A stretch of 64,000 bases of DNA from positions 26,859,501 through 26,923,500 of the forward strand of contig NC_065577.1 in NCBI RefSeq assembly GCF_937616625.2. Reading direction: 5' to 3'. This DNA is from Mercurialis annua (taxonomy: Eukaryota > Streptophyta > Magnoliopsida > Malpighiales > Euphorbiaceae). The stretch's first letter is position 1, and each line of letters opens with the position of its first letter. This document shows, one piece after another, positions 49,994 to 61,148 of this stretch. Below the pieces are notes generated by a model. That model ran no database searches. It had not been told where the DNA came from and saw only the letters and a list, made by a program, of their open reading frames with translations. Both the position numbers and the translations under genes were made by a program.

Positions 49994-51878
49994 TGTCACG
50001 ACCCGAATTCCACCCTAATCCAAGTCACGACCGGCGCTAGGGAATGGGAATGGTTGTTCCGAAACCCGTAGCAAGCCTAGAACCTCTAGAAATTTTTCGC
50101 AAATATTATTAAAAGATCGCACCTCGCGTACGATCCGTTTTCAGAAAATACCGTTAAAACTTTTCTCTTTTAACGTAACACGATTTCTGAAAATACACAT
50201 ATATGCAAAATCTGGTTTCAGAAGTACTGGTTGGATAACCTCGTTATCTCAACCTTGCTTTCCTCTGAAAACCTGGCATGGTGATTACTGGAAACCAGGG
50301 ACTTATATTTCGCTTGCCTTAACACATAGGCAGCCCTGTTCCCAACCACACCCCATTGTTAATATGTTTAATAAAATATAGCGGACACCTATGCGTCTCG
50401 CAACGGTGGTATTAAACATATTAAAATACACAGCGGACCGGTTACACATAGCCGGCGTATATAAATCATACTGTTTTTGACCCTCACAAAAACACACGAG
50501 GCCGACTCGGTAACTAGATACAATATGCCACTAAGCAGCCACCCAGAAGATACACACACGTGCACTAGATCCTATCAGAGTATCTAAACAGAGGACTAGT
50601 GGCACGGCTGCTGGCACATTACACTTATACTATTGCAGCATACTAAGAGTACAAAATCCTATGTACATTACCAAAGAAGAGCTTTCCTGAAAAAGAGATG
50701 TGGAAGCTCGACTAACCTCAAAGCTCGTTTCCTGAAATATTGGGAAACAACAACGGGGTCAGAAATATAAATATTTCTGAGTGAGTAAACAGTTTACAGG
50801 TAAATACCAAAATCGCATAATATATATAAAACAGTTATATATAAAATATGACCAATATGTCGATCCATATGAAACTCTAGTCCACAATTGTCCTAACAGA
50901 CACACTTATCTTACGAGCTTATAGACAACAGAATAAGGACCGTGACCCGAGTCACTGCCGTCCACTTCTGTATCTCTGGTACCTGGACCGTAATCATGAA
51001 ACTGCCATCGCGGTTTATCCCGCGACCGTAACTGTATGACTGCTGTCTCAGGGTTTACCCGTGAAGTCAGGGCATTTACTTTCCCAATGACTTACACGAC
51101 AGACATACCTCTATTCCTCGCCAGAAGTACATCTAAAAATCGGTGTTGGTGATCACGCAACCCTATTGCTGCCCAATAGGTAGCTCGTTCCAATGGACCT
51201 TTCTTGCCTAGTTTATACTACTGCGATTTATGGATTTAAAATAATTGAATACTGATATTCAAAAGTAAACACGTAAACTCACAGTACTGCTAAGTAACTA
51301 CTTAGCACCGCCGTGTGTGTGACACACTCCCTGGAGTCCTGGTCTGACTGCTGGACAGCTAGTCGGATCAAACATACAAATAACACAAGACAATACATCA
51401 ATACTCATTTCTAGTATAAACATCTAGGTCCTGAAACCTAGGTTTAATCTAACATATAACACATAGCACGTATGGTCCTTTTCTTTTTAAAAACCATTTG
51501 AATCGTTTTCACCTTAAGAAAACGTTTAGACTTCACTCTAGAAGTCATTTTAGGTATAACAATACCTAATTAAAATCATTTACTAGCATCGGCTTGATTG
51601 CCAAAGCCATTCACAGTCGACTACTAATTATTTAGCAACATCGTTTGCTAAATCTTTTAAACCGGTTAAACGTCGACTTTAACTCTTTTAAAGTCCTTTT
51701 TAAACGTTTAACTTTACTTTTAAAATCATATTTTAAAAGTCTTTAGTTTAGGTTTAAAAACTCTTTTCACTTTCTTCAAAAGAAGTTATCATTTTTAAAC
51801 GTTTTAGTTCGACGAAACTACGTCAAACAGATAGGGCAAAAAGCCCCAAAGGAATTTTTCCCCTTTGGCGTCGGCCTG

Positions 51879-52051
51879 GTGCACGTCCGTGCACCTTGGG
51901 TGCACGTTCGTGCACCCCTGGCTAGTGCACGATCGTGCACCATTGTGCACGGTCGTGCACCCTGGATGGTGCACGTTCGTGCACCTTGGTGCACGTTCGT
52001 GCACCTCCAAATTGGTGCACGTTCGTGCACCATATGTGCACGTCCGTGCAC
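51879..52051. repeat. Array of eight 16-bp palindromes GTGCACGNNCGTGCAC (left LTR)
   Basis: Eight units with a GTGCACG arm, a 2-bp centre (TC, TT, AT, GT, TT, TT, TT, TC) and a CGTGCAC arm, separated by 4-10-bp spacers of varied sequence. The arms are conserved and the centres and spacers are not, which is unlike a simple minisatellite. Right after it is a GC-rich inverted repeat (GCCCCGGGGAA...TTCCCGGGGC, 52063-52089). All reading frames across it are artefacts. Confidence 0.93.
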
Positions 52052-52443
52052 CAACGTGCACAGCCCCGGGGAAACTCGATTCCCGGGGCATTCCGACGTG
52101 TTTCAACCTCATTTTTCCGCTCCTAACACGTATACACAATCCAATATATCCAAATTCACATTCGAAACGTAAAAATAATAGGTATACGTTCGATTCGATA
52201 CGGTAACCGTTTATAAACGTATATATATTCGAAATATATCGAAATATATTAAAATAAACGTTTGATACGGGATTAGTACCTCGATTACTTGAGTAATCGT
52301 CGAAGAAACGGAGTTAGAATCGAGAAACGGATCGAATCGCGACGAACCCTAATGCTCGCGCGTCTCTGGAGAGGAAAGCAGCTTCATTCTCTCTGTGAGA
52401 ATGAAGGAAATGAACCCAATGTTCATTTAAATTGATATGGCAA

Positions 52444-52457
52444 CATATATATATAAG
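52444..52457 (-). promoter_or_regulatory. Probable TATA box of the LARD-like LTR (left copy)
   Basis: The minus strand reads CTTATATATATATG, followed downstream by CT-rich sequence (CTTCATTCTCACAGAGAG, CTTTCCTCTCCAGAG) that looks like a transcript leader. U3 would then be about 0.9 kb and R-U5 about 2.4 kb, which places the palindrome array inside the transcript. The same site in the right LTR is near 60278-60291. Confidence 0.45.
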
Positions 52458-52919
52458 ATTTGGCGAATATATCACTTTAACTCAAATTCTTAAATGGTCG
52501 TCCGTAACTTAAACGGAAACGACTTCCGAATTTTGTAAAACTTTACCCAAAAATCTAATAAAATACAATAAGAATAAAAATATAATTTTTATTCTTATTC
52601 GACTTATATTTTATTCTTAATAAATCTCTGAAGATTTATTAGGTTTAAATCAGTCCCACTTGATTAAACTTTCTACGTTCAAATTCTATGAAATTTTGAC
52701 GATAGCTTCGTCAAATTATTTCGCGAATAATGATACCAAAATTATTCGCTCTTATTTTATTTCAATTTGGACTAACGAATAATGCTTAATTAGTTTATAA
52801 CCAAAAACTAATTGAAGTAAGAGTTTAGGGATTAAAAGAAACATTTTTCCTTACTTTCTCATCACTCCTGACCGCCTCACCCAATTCATTTCCTTTCTTA
52901 TCCTCTCTTTTTTTAATTA

Positions 52920-52920
<1 letters not shown>

Positions 52921-52980
<60 letters not shown>
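52921..52980. repeat. (AT)n microsatellite in the left LTR
   Basis: A 60-bp near-pure AT run starting TATAATATAT. The counterpart in the other LTR (60754-60807) is 6 bp shorter, a slippage difference arisen since insertion. Confidence 0.95.
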
Positions 52981-52981
<1 letters not shown>

Positions 52982-53316
52982 CTTATATTCGTTAATAACT
53001 CGTCGAGACTTTCAAATTTCGACATTTTAATTTCGGGGTTTTATCCGAAATATTAAACTCTCCGATTAAAGTGGTATATTGATATATTAATTATCAATAT
53101 ATTTTTATCTTACGACTCCAGTCGTATTTATTATTCGACTAGTCCCGTTCATATCCCTTTATTAAAATTTAAATACCCGATTTAAATTTTAAACTTCTAT
53201 TATTACGATATAATTTTAGGGATACTTATAAATTAAATTTTACGCTTAAATTTAATTTATGTATTCCCGGCTAATAAAACCTTTACACGTGGCTTATAAG
53301 AATACGGGGTATTACA

Positions 53317-53335
53317 TTCTCTCCCCCTTATATAA
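53317..53335 (-). promoter_or_regulatory. Polypurine tract of the LARD-like element
   Basis: The minus strand reads ATAAGGGGGAGAGAA directly before the 3' LTR start TGTAATACCCCG. Position and purine content are as expected. Confidence 0.8.
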
Positions 53336-56300
53336 ATTCGTCCTCGAATTTACTTATACTTCTTCTTTTACTTATACAGTCAAATAATACTTTTTATACT
53401 TCATGTTCTATGCTTCTCACCACATAAACATTACTGCTGTCATTTGTGGCACCAATGTTGTCATCTATGGCACAATTGCTGTCGTCTACGACATAATTAC
53501 ACAGTTGTACACAACTCACTAACTACCTTGCGTCTATCAATTTTTTTCCATTTCTGTTTTATTTGTTCTTTATAGACCGTATACTTTTCTCTATTAGTAT
53601 ACGAACACTAGTTATTAAACTTTGCAGTTTTTCTCTAACTGCAGCTTATAACTCTCCATCACTTTACATCTCATCTCACCGTACTTTCACTTATAGATTC
53701 TAAACCTATAACCTTGACTTCTGTTATCAGAAGTCTTGGTATTCATTAACCTCGAATTATTCCCTTGTGTTACTTCTTTTTGGGCCTACTTTGGCTACCC
53801 GGATCGCTTATCATGAAGCGTCCGTTTACCAAATAAATTTGGTATTCTTATAGTCGAAAATGAGTTCTACAACTTCCGTTTAGACTTCGAGTTGAGATTC
53901 ATTCTCGAAGGTATCAGAAATTGACCTCAAAGTTGCCTCTTTGAGCTAATTTTTGAAAGACTGCAAAACTGATGCCATGGCTGTTATTGAAGCCAATGAA
54001 CCAAGCATTTAAACCAGTCTTTTTCCAAATATTATTTCAAATTCCCATATTTTGACATCCAATCTATAACTTCCGTGAAGAGTCGAACTTAATCCGACCT
54101 CTTTTCGGTTTCCGAAATCATCCTTGAAGTTGGCTACTAGCCAAACTTGTATTCTTATTACATCTTATTACTTTTTCTTTTTTGTTGTACTTCTTTACAG
54201 ACAGTACAAACTTTGAATTCACTTCTGGGATATCAACTTATTATTAAGTCTTATGATATCACCTTTGAATTCACTTTCTTTTTATTCCTTGAACTTTCTA
54301 GTTCATTATTTATTATTGGTTGTACATTTTACTGTACCTTTTTATCATTAAGATTTTTAATCTTATTAGAAATTTTTCATATCTTTTACTTGTTTTAGGG
54401 TAATGTTGGTTAAGTATTTTCAATCTCTAACCTTACCCTCTTCCTCTGTCTGAACTTCTTGTTTCATAAACAGTCTACTCTTCCTTAACATACTTTACAC
54501 TTTCTTATGATTCTATATCTTGTATAGAATGTCTTTTATCTTCTCATGATTCTATGTCTTGTATAGAATGTCTACTAATTCCTTATCAATCTATAGTAAC
54601 TTCCTGTTACAGATTGAATTACTGGTTTCCTCTCATTAATGATGTGGTCGTACAGGTGTAAGGGTAGGTTATAACCTAATTATCTCACCGTGAAACACCT
54701 TCTCACTTACTCCACAATCACACAAAACTATACTCGTTACTAGTTTTCGGTATTTCCAAGGTTAACTAGACTTCTTAACCTTTTTTTTTTTATACACATA
54801 CTCTCCTTGTTCACAGCTAACAGTTATCATAACTGTACTATAGCTGTTACTATCGTGTTTAATTAACTGACTATCAACTTAAGCTCCGTTTTCAAAATAT
54901 TTCATTTTGAAAACAAAATGTTTATTAAACATTTTTCCACTTTTAATAGGCCATACTTTACACATTTCTGGCCCGACATTCAATGTACATGTACACTACA
55001 TGTATATTCCGTTACCAGACAGCCTAGACCTCATAGTCATAAGGCTCGGTTCTTGGAATTTTCATCTTTTTAAACTACTGTCTCATCACAGTTTTCAAAT
55101 TCATTTACATACATTTATGGAGCTTATGTTGATAATTCCAAGTTAATTAAAGTTTACACTTCTCATCATTGTCACTTGCACTTTTGGCTTACCGCCAAAA
55201 TTTCGTGCAAGTTCCACGACAATATCTTCATCATCGAGCATTGTTTACCTCTCCGTTCGACGATCCCAACGGTTAAAACTTAGATAACCGTCATGGGATT
55301 ATCATATCCCAATATCAAACCGATCTAACGGTTCGATCGCAAGTTATTAGGGTTTTGCTACACCCTGCTAGTTTACAGAAAACATTTGAAACTCACTCGT
55401 CCAATTCACTATCTCCATCTCATTTACACCTTGATAACATCTTTATTTTATGTTGGTTCAAGGTTTGATATACTTTTTAAGTATATTATTTATTCGTTTT
55501 ATGATTTAATAATCATTTTCATTAATGAATATCTGTTAACACGACTCGACAATTCCATCAGTCGTTAACATATTCATTAATCCTCTTTACTCATATCAGA
55601 ACTAGTAGTGTACCTACTTGGTTCTGAGAATACTCATATTTCCTTTATCATCTTTCTTTTAGATGTTCCGTTGTTGTTTATAGTTTAAGTGCTGATGTTT
55701 ACTCCTCTCAGACTTATGAATTATGGTTTATCTAACCACTCGTATGGATTTAAGAGATATGTCCATTACTGACATCTGCTCTGTCTGTAAGACTAATCTC
55801 CAATCCGATTAATTAAACACGTGTATATGACTTTGTTCACTTATAGCTACTTGAAGTCAAACAAACCGAGTCGTGTTCAATTAGATCCTACTCTCTTATC
55901 TTAATCGTGACAATCTTCTATTGTCTACCCTCGAACTTTTATTTACCATAAAAGTTCATCACTAGACTTATACCAGTCTACACCTGAGTAAGAATATAGA
56001 TTCTCACTCACTCTACTCTTCTTGTACTTTCATTAATCTCTAATGTCTCGGAATGTAACATTAGAATCTAGGTCTTTAGTATTTATTCTTATAATAAAAA
56101 CCATTATTCTTTATCTTTTTTTTTCATCTATCTTGTCACTATCACAGAGTTTTCGTTTAAACAAATACAGTTTTGTCTCGCGTACACTGACGCTCAACAA
56201 TTTCAAATCAATTTGGTAGACAAATATAATTTATCTCGTCTGAGACAATTATTATTCGTCCTGCCTGCGCAGGCCTTTTAAATCCCTCTTTTCAAACAAA

Positions 56301-56829
56301 TTGTGAATTCTCAAATTCACGGTTCAAAACCTTTTTCGTACAATTGTGCTTCAGGGTGATGACATCTCTCATCCCCAAAGAGTTGCTATCTCAATTCACT
56401 TTCCTTTGATATACTGATATATCAAAATATATGATGCATGCCCTAATCAAAATCATTTTATGTATATATATGATATATATAAAATTCAGGTATGCTTCTT
56501 CTATAGTGATTTTCGCAACATGCACCTTTAATGCATCTGAGCACAATTATACGTTCAACTGTAAAACAAAACTTTAACAAGTTTCTTTTCAAACTACTTC
56601 TCTGTGCCATTTCAAGGTTTTCCTAATCCTGACATTATGATTTATCATTCTTTATTTAACATTTACCTTTTATGTTATTATTCATTGTCAGGTTGTTTAT
56701 TAACAGTTATTGTTCATTAGTATGTGTGTTCTTGTTTAAGGATATTCTCTATCTGTACTTTATGTTTTCTAGTTTTAGTATATCATACTAAAACACATAA
56801 ATGTACTTACTTAAACGTAAGACACATAT
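53336..56829 (-). other. Non-coding interior of the LARD-like element (about 3.5 kb)
   Basis: AT-rich with many T runs on the plus strand, and no reading frame longer than about 80 codons. None of the short frames shows polymerase, integrase or protease motifs on either strand. It replaces the pol region of an autonomous element. It may contain packaging or RNA-structure signals, but nothing in it is recognisable. Confidence 0.75.
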
Positions 56830-57033
56830 CTAACTGATACCTGAGGATGATTGTTGAGGCGGTAATGCCTCTCGAATCATCGGACCTTTTTCCTCGTCCG
56901 TATCGGCGTATAAGCGTTCCTTTACCTTCCTCGTGAACATTCTCACATAGCGTCTCACTCTATTCAAACTTTGTTCCTCTTTCTCCTCATTAGCATACAC
57001 ATTCTCCCCCCTTTGACATGGGGAATGACTCAT
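56830..57033 (-). CDS. Second short reading frame in gag position, LARD-like element
   Basis: 67 residues, MSHSPCQRGENVYANEEKEE..., with a basic central part (RRYVRMFTRKVKERLY) and a Ser-rich end. It starts four bases after the stop of the frame at 57294-57037 and lies in another frame, so the two could be one broken ORF. I recognise no family. The basic helix-like segment could bind nucleic acid, but that is only a guess. Confidence 0.3.
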   Translation of the reverse strand: MSHSPCQRGENVYANEEKEEQSLNRVRRYVRMFTRKVKERLYADTDEEKGPMIREALPPQQSSSGIS

Positions 57034-57036
57034 CCT

Positions 57037-57294
57037 TTATTGAACTATCCTTAGATAGTTTATCTTTTCTAAATCCTCCCCCAGCCTAAACCTTATATAG
57101 GCTGATATAACAGTATATTCAGACACTGAATCAATACTGTCATCAATAAAATCTATGTCTCCTATTGATCTATCCAGATCCTCTAATTCGATAACATCAT
57201 CGTCCGTATCCATCTCATCAACTGAAGCAAAATCTTCAGCCTCTAATGGATTATCAGGCACGACATGCGGCTGAGCTCGACTAGGCCCAGACAT
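57037..57294 (-). CDS. Short acidic gag-position protein of the LARD-like element
   Basis: 85 residues from ATG 57294 (MSGPSRAQPHVVPDNPLEAE), very acidic in the middle (DEMDTDDDVIELEDLD), ending RLGEDLEKINYLRIVQ. It could start further upstream at 57411, but that would add a hydrophobic Tyr/Phe-rich leader that looks like read-through of untranslated sequence. Location about 550 bp after the PBS is where gag begins in Ty3/gypsy elements. No zinc knuckle or capsid domain is visible. Family not recognised. Confidence 0.4.
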   Translation of the reverse strand: MSGPSRAQPHVVPDNPLEAEDFASVDEMDTDDDVIELEDLDRSIGDIDFIDDSIDSVSEYTVISAYIRFRLGEDLEKINYLRIVQ

Positions 57295-57411
57295 GCTGAA
57301 ACACATGTGGCCATAACGCAAGTAGCTGATATAACAGTTATAGAAAAACACGTTTTCATATAACAGATAACACCTTATAAACACATATAAAATAAAACAC
57401 ATAGCAATCAC

Positions 57412-57826
57412 ACGTATAGTTCAGAGAAAATCTAACTAATTTCTCGAACAAACGATTCTTCTGGAATCTTCACCTCGTTCTGTATTCGAACAGAATCAAC
57501 TTCCTTGAATACTGGTCAATTGATCTGACCATTGCGTACTACTCTAATAGAGCGTCTCGAACACAGGAACATCTCACATGTTCCCTTGTTAGTATCGTGT
57601 TTCAAACACAAGAACATCTCATATGTTCCTGATCAAACATCACATATACTCTACAGACGTATACGAGTTGCTACTTATAGCTGAATGTTTTCAACAACTG
57701 AAAACTGATCAAGACATGACTCGAATCCTATGTTGCTGCAATAGTCTACTAGGAATCCCCATAATTTCTAACACAACTTACATAACAGTATCAGCAACAG
57801 TACTTCGGATGGTCAAGTACTTAAAA
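57412..57826 (-). other. Leader between PBS and first short ORF, LARD-like element
   Basis: No gene. At 57554 and 57599 there is an imperfect 45-bp tandem duplication, each copy containing GAACATCTCAxATGTTC, an inverted repeat. This is the usual place for packaging signals; no function can be assigned. Confidence 0.45.
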
Positions 57827-57842
57827 TGTTGCTCTGATACCA
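57827..57842 (-). promoter_or_regulatory. Primer-binding site (initiator Met tRNA) of the LARD-like element
   Basis: The minus strand reads TGGTATCAGAGCAAC beginning a few bases inside the 5' LTR. TGGTATCAGAGC is the standard plant iMet-tRNA site. This proves the minus orientation and that the right LTR is the 5' LTR. Confidence 0.93.
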
Positions 57843-59731
57843 CCTTTGTCACGACCCGAATTCCACCCTAATCCAAGTCACGACCGGCGCTAGGGAATGG
57901 GAATGGTTGTTCCGAAACCCGTAGCAAGCCTAGAACCTCTAGAAATTTTTCGCAAATATTATTAAAAGATCGCACCTCGCGTACGATCCGTTTTCAGAAA
58001 ATACCGTTAAAACTTTTCTCTTTTAACGTAACACGATTTCTGAAAATACACATATATGCAAAATCTGGTTTCAGAAGTACTGGTTGGATAACCTCGTTAT
58101 CTCAACCTTGCTTTCCTCTGAAAACCTGGCATGGTGATTACTGGAAACCAGGGACTTATATTTCGCTTGCCTTAACACATAGGCAGCCCTGTTCCCAACC
58201 ACACCCCATTGTTAATATGTTTAATAAAATATAGCGGACACCTATGCGTCTCGCAACGGTGGTATTAAACATATTAAAATACACAGCGGACCGGTTACAC
58301 ATAGCCGGCGTATATAAATCATACTGTTTTTGACCCTCACAAAAACACACGAGGCCGACTCGGTAACTAGATACAATATGCCACTAAGCAGCCACCCAGA
58401 AGATACACACACGTGCACTAGATCCTATCAGAGTATCTAAACAGAGGACTAGTGGCACGGCTGCTGGCACATTACACTTATACTATTGCAGCATACTAAG
58501 AGTACAAAATCCTATGTACATTACCAAAGAAGAGCTTTCCTGAAAAAGAGATGTGGAAGCTCGACTAACCTCAAAGCTCGTTTCCTGAAATATTGGGAAA
58601 CAACAACGGGGTCAGAAATATAAATATTTCTGAGTGAGTAAACAGTTTACAGGTAAATACCAAAATCGCATAATATATATAAAACAGTTATATATAAAAT
58701 ATGACCAATATGTCGATCCATATGAAACTCTAGTCCACAATTGTCCTAACAGACACACTTATCTTACGAGCTTATAGACAACAGAATAAGGACCGTGACC
58801 CGAGTCACTGCCGTCCACTTCTGTATCTCTGGTACCTGGACCGTAATCATGAAACTGCCATCGCGGTTTATCCCGCGACCGTAACTGTATTACTGCTGTC
58901 TCAGGGTTTACCCGTGAAGTCAGGGCATTTACTTTCCCAATGACTTACACGACAGACATACCTCTATACCTCGACAGAAGTACATCTAAAAATCGGTGTT
59001 GGTGATCACGCAACCCTATTGCTGCCCAATAGGTAGCTCGTTCCAATGGACCTTTCTTGCCTAGTTTATACTACTGCGATTTATGGATTTAAAATAATTG
59101 AATACTGATATTCAAAAGTAAACACGTAAACTCACAGTACTGCTAAGTAACTACTTAGCACCGCCGTGTGTGTGACATACTCCCTGGAGTCCTGGTCTGA
59201 CTGCTGGACAGCTAGTCGGATCAAACATACAAATAACACAAGACAATACATCAATACTCATTTCTAGTATAAACATCTAGGTCTTGAAACCTAGGTTTAA
59301 TCTAACATATAACACATAGCACGTATGGTCCTTTTCTTTTTAAAAACCATTTGAATCGTTTTCACCTTAAGAAAACGTTTAGACTTCACTCTAGAAGTCA
59401 TTTTAGGTATAACAATACCTAATTAAAATCATTTACTAGCATCGGCTTGATTGCCAAAGCCATTCACAGTCGACTACTAATTATTTAGCAACATCGTTTG
59501 CTAAATCTTTTAAACCGGTTAAACGTCGACTTTAACTCTTTTAAAGTCCTTTTTAAACGTTTAACTTTACTTTTAAAATCATATTTTAAAAGTCTTTAGT
59601 TTAGGTTTAAAAACTCTTTTCACTTTCTTCAAAAGAAGTTATCATTTTTAAACGTTTTAGTTCGACGAAACTACGTCAAACGGATAGGGCAAAAAGCCCC
59701 AAAGGAATTTTTCCCCTTTTGCGTCGGCCTG

Positions 59732-59884
59732 GTGCACGTCCGTGCACCTTGGGTGCACGTTCGTGCACCCCTGGCTAGTGCACGATCGTGCACCATTGTG
59801 CACGGTCGTGCACCCTGGATGGTGCACGTTCGTGCACCTCCAAATTGGTGCACGTTCGTGCACCATATGTGCACGTCCGTGCAC
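59732..59884. repeat. Array of seven 16-bp palindromes GTGCACGNNCGTGCAC (right LTR)
   Basis: Same array as at 51879-52051 with one unit missing (CTTG spacer plus one TT-centred palindrome). The GC-rich inverted repeat follows as in the other copy. About 1.9 kb upstream of the PBS on the sense strand. Confidence 0.93.
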
Positions 59885-60752
59885 CAACGTGCACAGCCCC
59901 GGGGAAACTCGATTCCCGGGGCATTCCGACGTGTTTCAACCTCATTTTTCCGCTCCTAACACGTATACACAATCCAATATATCCAAATTCACATTCGAAA
60001 CGTAAAAATAATAGGTATACGTTCGATTCGATACGGTAACCGTTTATAAACGTATATATATTCGAAATATATCGAAATATATTAAAATAAACGTTTGATA
60101 CGGGATTAGTACCTCGATTACTTGAGTAATCGTCGAAGAAACGGAGTTAGAATCGAGAAACGGATCGAATCGCGACGAACCCTAATGCTCGCGCGTCTCT
60201 GGAGAGGAAAGCAGCTTCATTCTCTCTGTGAGAATGAAGGAAATGAACCCAATGTTCATTTAAATTGATATGGCAACATATATATATAAGATTTGGCGAA
60301 TATATCACTTTAACTCAAATTCTTAAATAGTCGTCCGTAACTTAAACGGAAACGACTTCCGAATTTTGTAAAACTTTACCCAAAAATCTAATAAAATACA
60401 ATAAGAATAAAAATATAATTTTTATTCTTATTCGACTTATATTTTATTCTTAATAAATCTCTGAAGATTTATTAGGTTTAAATCAGTCCCACTTGATTAA
60501 ACTTTCTACGTTCAAATTCTATGAAATTTTGACGATAGCTTCGTCAAATTATTTCGCGAATAATGATACCAAAATTATTCGCTCTTATTTTATTTCAATT
60601 TGGACTAACGAATAATGCTTAATTAGTTTATAACCAAAAACTAATTGAAGTAAGAGTTTAGGGATTAAAAGAAACATTTTTCCTTACTTTCTCATCACTC
60701 CTGACCGCCTCACCCAATTCATTTCCTTTCTTATCCTCTCTTTTTTTAATTA

Positions 60753-60753
<1 letters not shown>

Positions 60754-60807
<54 letters not shown>
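60754..60807. repeat. (AT)n microsatellite in the right LTR
   Basis: 54 bp, the slippage counterpart of 52921-52980. Confidence 0.95.
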
Positions 60808-60808
<1 letters not shown>

Positions 60809-61143
60809 CTTATATTCGTTAATAACTCGTCGAGACTTTCAAATTTCGACATTTTAATTTTGGGGTTTTATCCGAAATATTAAACTCTCCGATTAAAGTG
60901 GTATATTGATATATTAATTATCAATATATTTTTATCTTACGACTCCAGTCGTATTTATTATTCGACTAGTCCCGTTCATATCCCTTTATTAAAATTTAAA
61001 TACCCGATTTAAATTTTAAACTTCTATTATTACGATATAATTTTAGGGATACTTATAAATTAAATTTTACGCTTAAATATAATTTATGTATTCCCGGCTA
61101 ATAAAACCTTTACACGTGGCTTATAAGAATACGGGGTATTACA

Positions 61144-61148
61144 GAAAT
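61144..61148. repeat. Target site duplication, right copy (GAAAT)
   Basis: Identical to 49989-49993. Confidence 0.95.

Larger units (their letters stand above)
49994..53316 (-). repeat. 3' LTR of the LARD-like element (3,323 bp)
   Basis: Nearly identical to 57847-61143. In sense (minus) order: start at 53316, (AT)n microsatellite (52980-52921), probable TATA box (52457-52444), palindrome array (52051-51879), end at 49994. The frame 50497 to 50303 recurs identically in the other LTR but shows no recognisable protein family. Confidence 0.95.
49994..61143 (-). mobile_element. Complete LARD-like non-autonomous LTR retrotransposon (11,150 bp)
   Basis: TSD GAAAT, LTRs of 3,323 and 3,297 bp (TGTCACG...TATTACA), iMet PBS beside the right LTR and PPT beside the left LTR, so the sense strand is minus and the right LTR is the 5' LTR. 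The 4.5-kb interior has no protease, RT, RNase H or integrase, only a short gag-like frame. This combination of very long LTRs and a mostly non-coding interior fits large retrotransposon derivatives (LARDs). LTR ends resemble Ty3/gypsy Tekay/Del-type elements as I recall them, so that clade is a guess. The LTRs differ by about ten substitutions and two indels, so the insertion is young. Confidence 0.92.
57847..61143 (-). repeat. 5' LTR of the LARD-like element (3,297 bp)
   Basis: Matches 49994-53316 with about ten substitutions by eye. It lacks one 20-bp palindrome unit with its spacer and 6 bp of the AT microsatellite; these two indels account exactly for the 26-bp length difference. Confidence 0.95.

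Noticed and set aside
50303..50497. 64-codon minus-strand frame present identically at 58156-58350
   Set aside because: Its presence twice is explained by the duplicated LTR. No recognisable domain, and it lies in the transcribed leader part of the LTR.
51804..52206. Overlapping frames rich in HVRAPW, CTFVHL and similar across the LTR palindrome array (and at 59657-60039)
   Set aside because: Several frames on both strands are open at once because GTGCAC units lack stops. The repeat is palindromic and there is no protein family match.
53336..56829. Hidden pol fragments in the interior of the LARD-like element
   Set aside because: I looked for RT (YVDD), integrase and protease motifs in the listed short frames on both strands and saw none.
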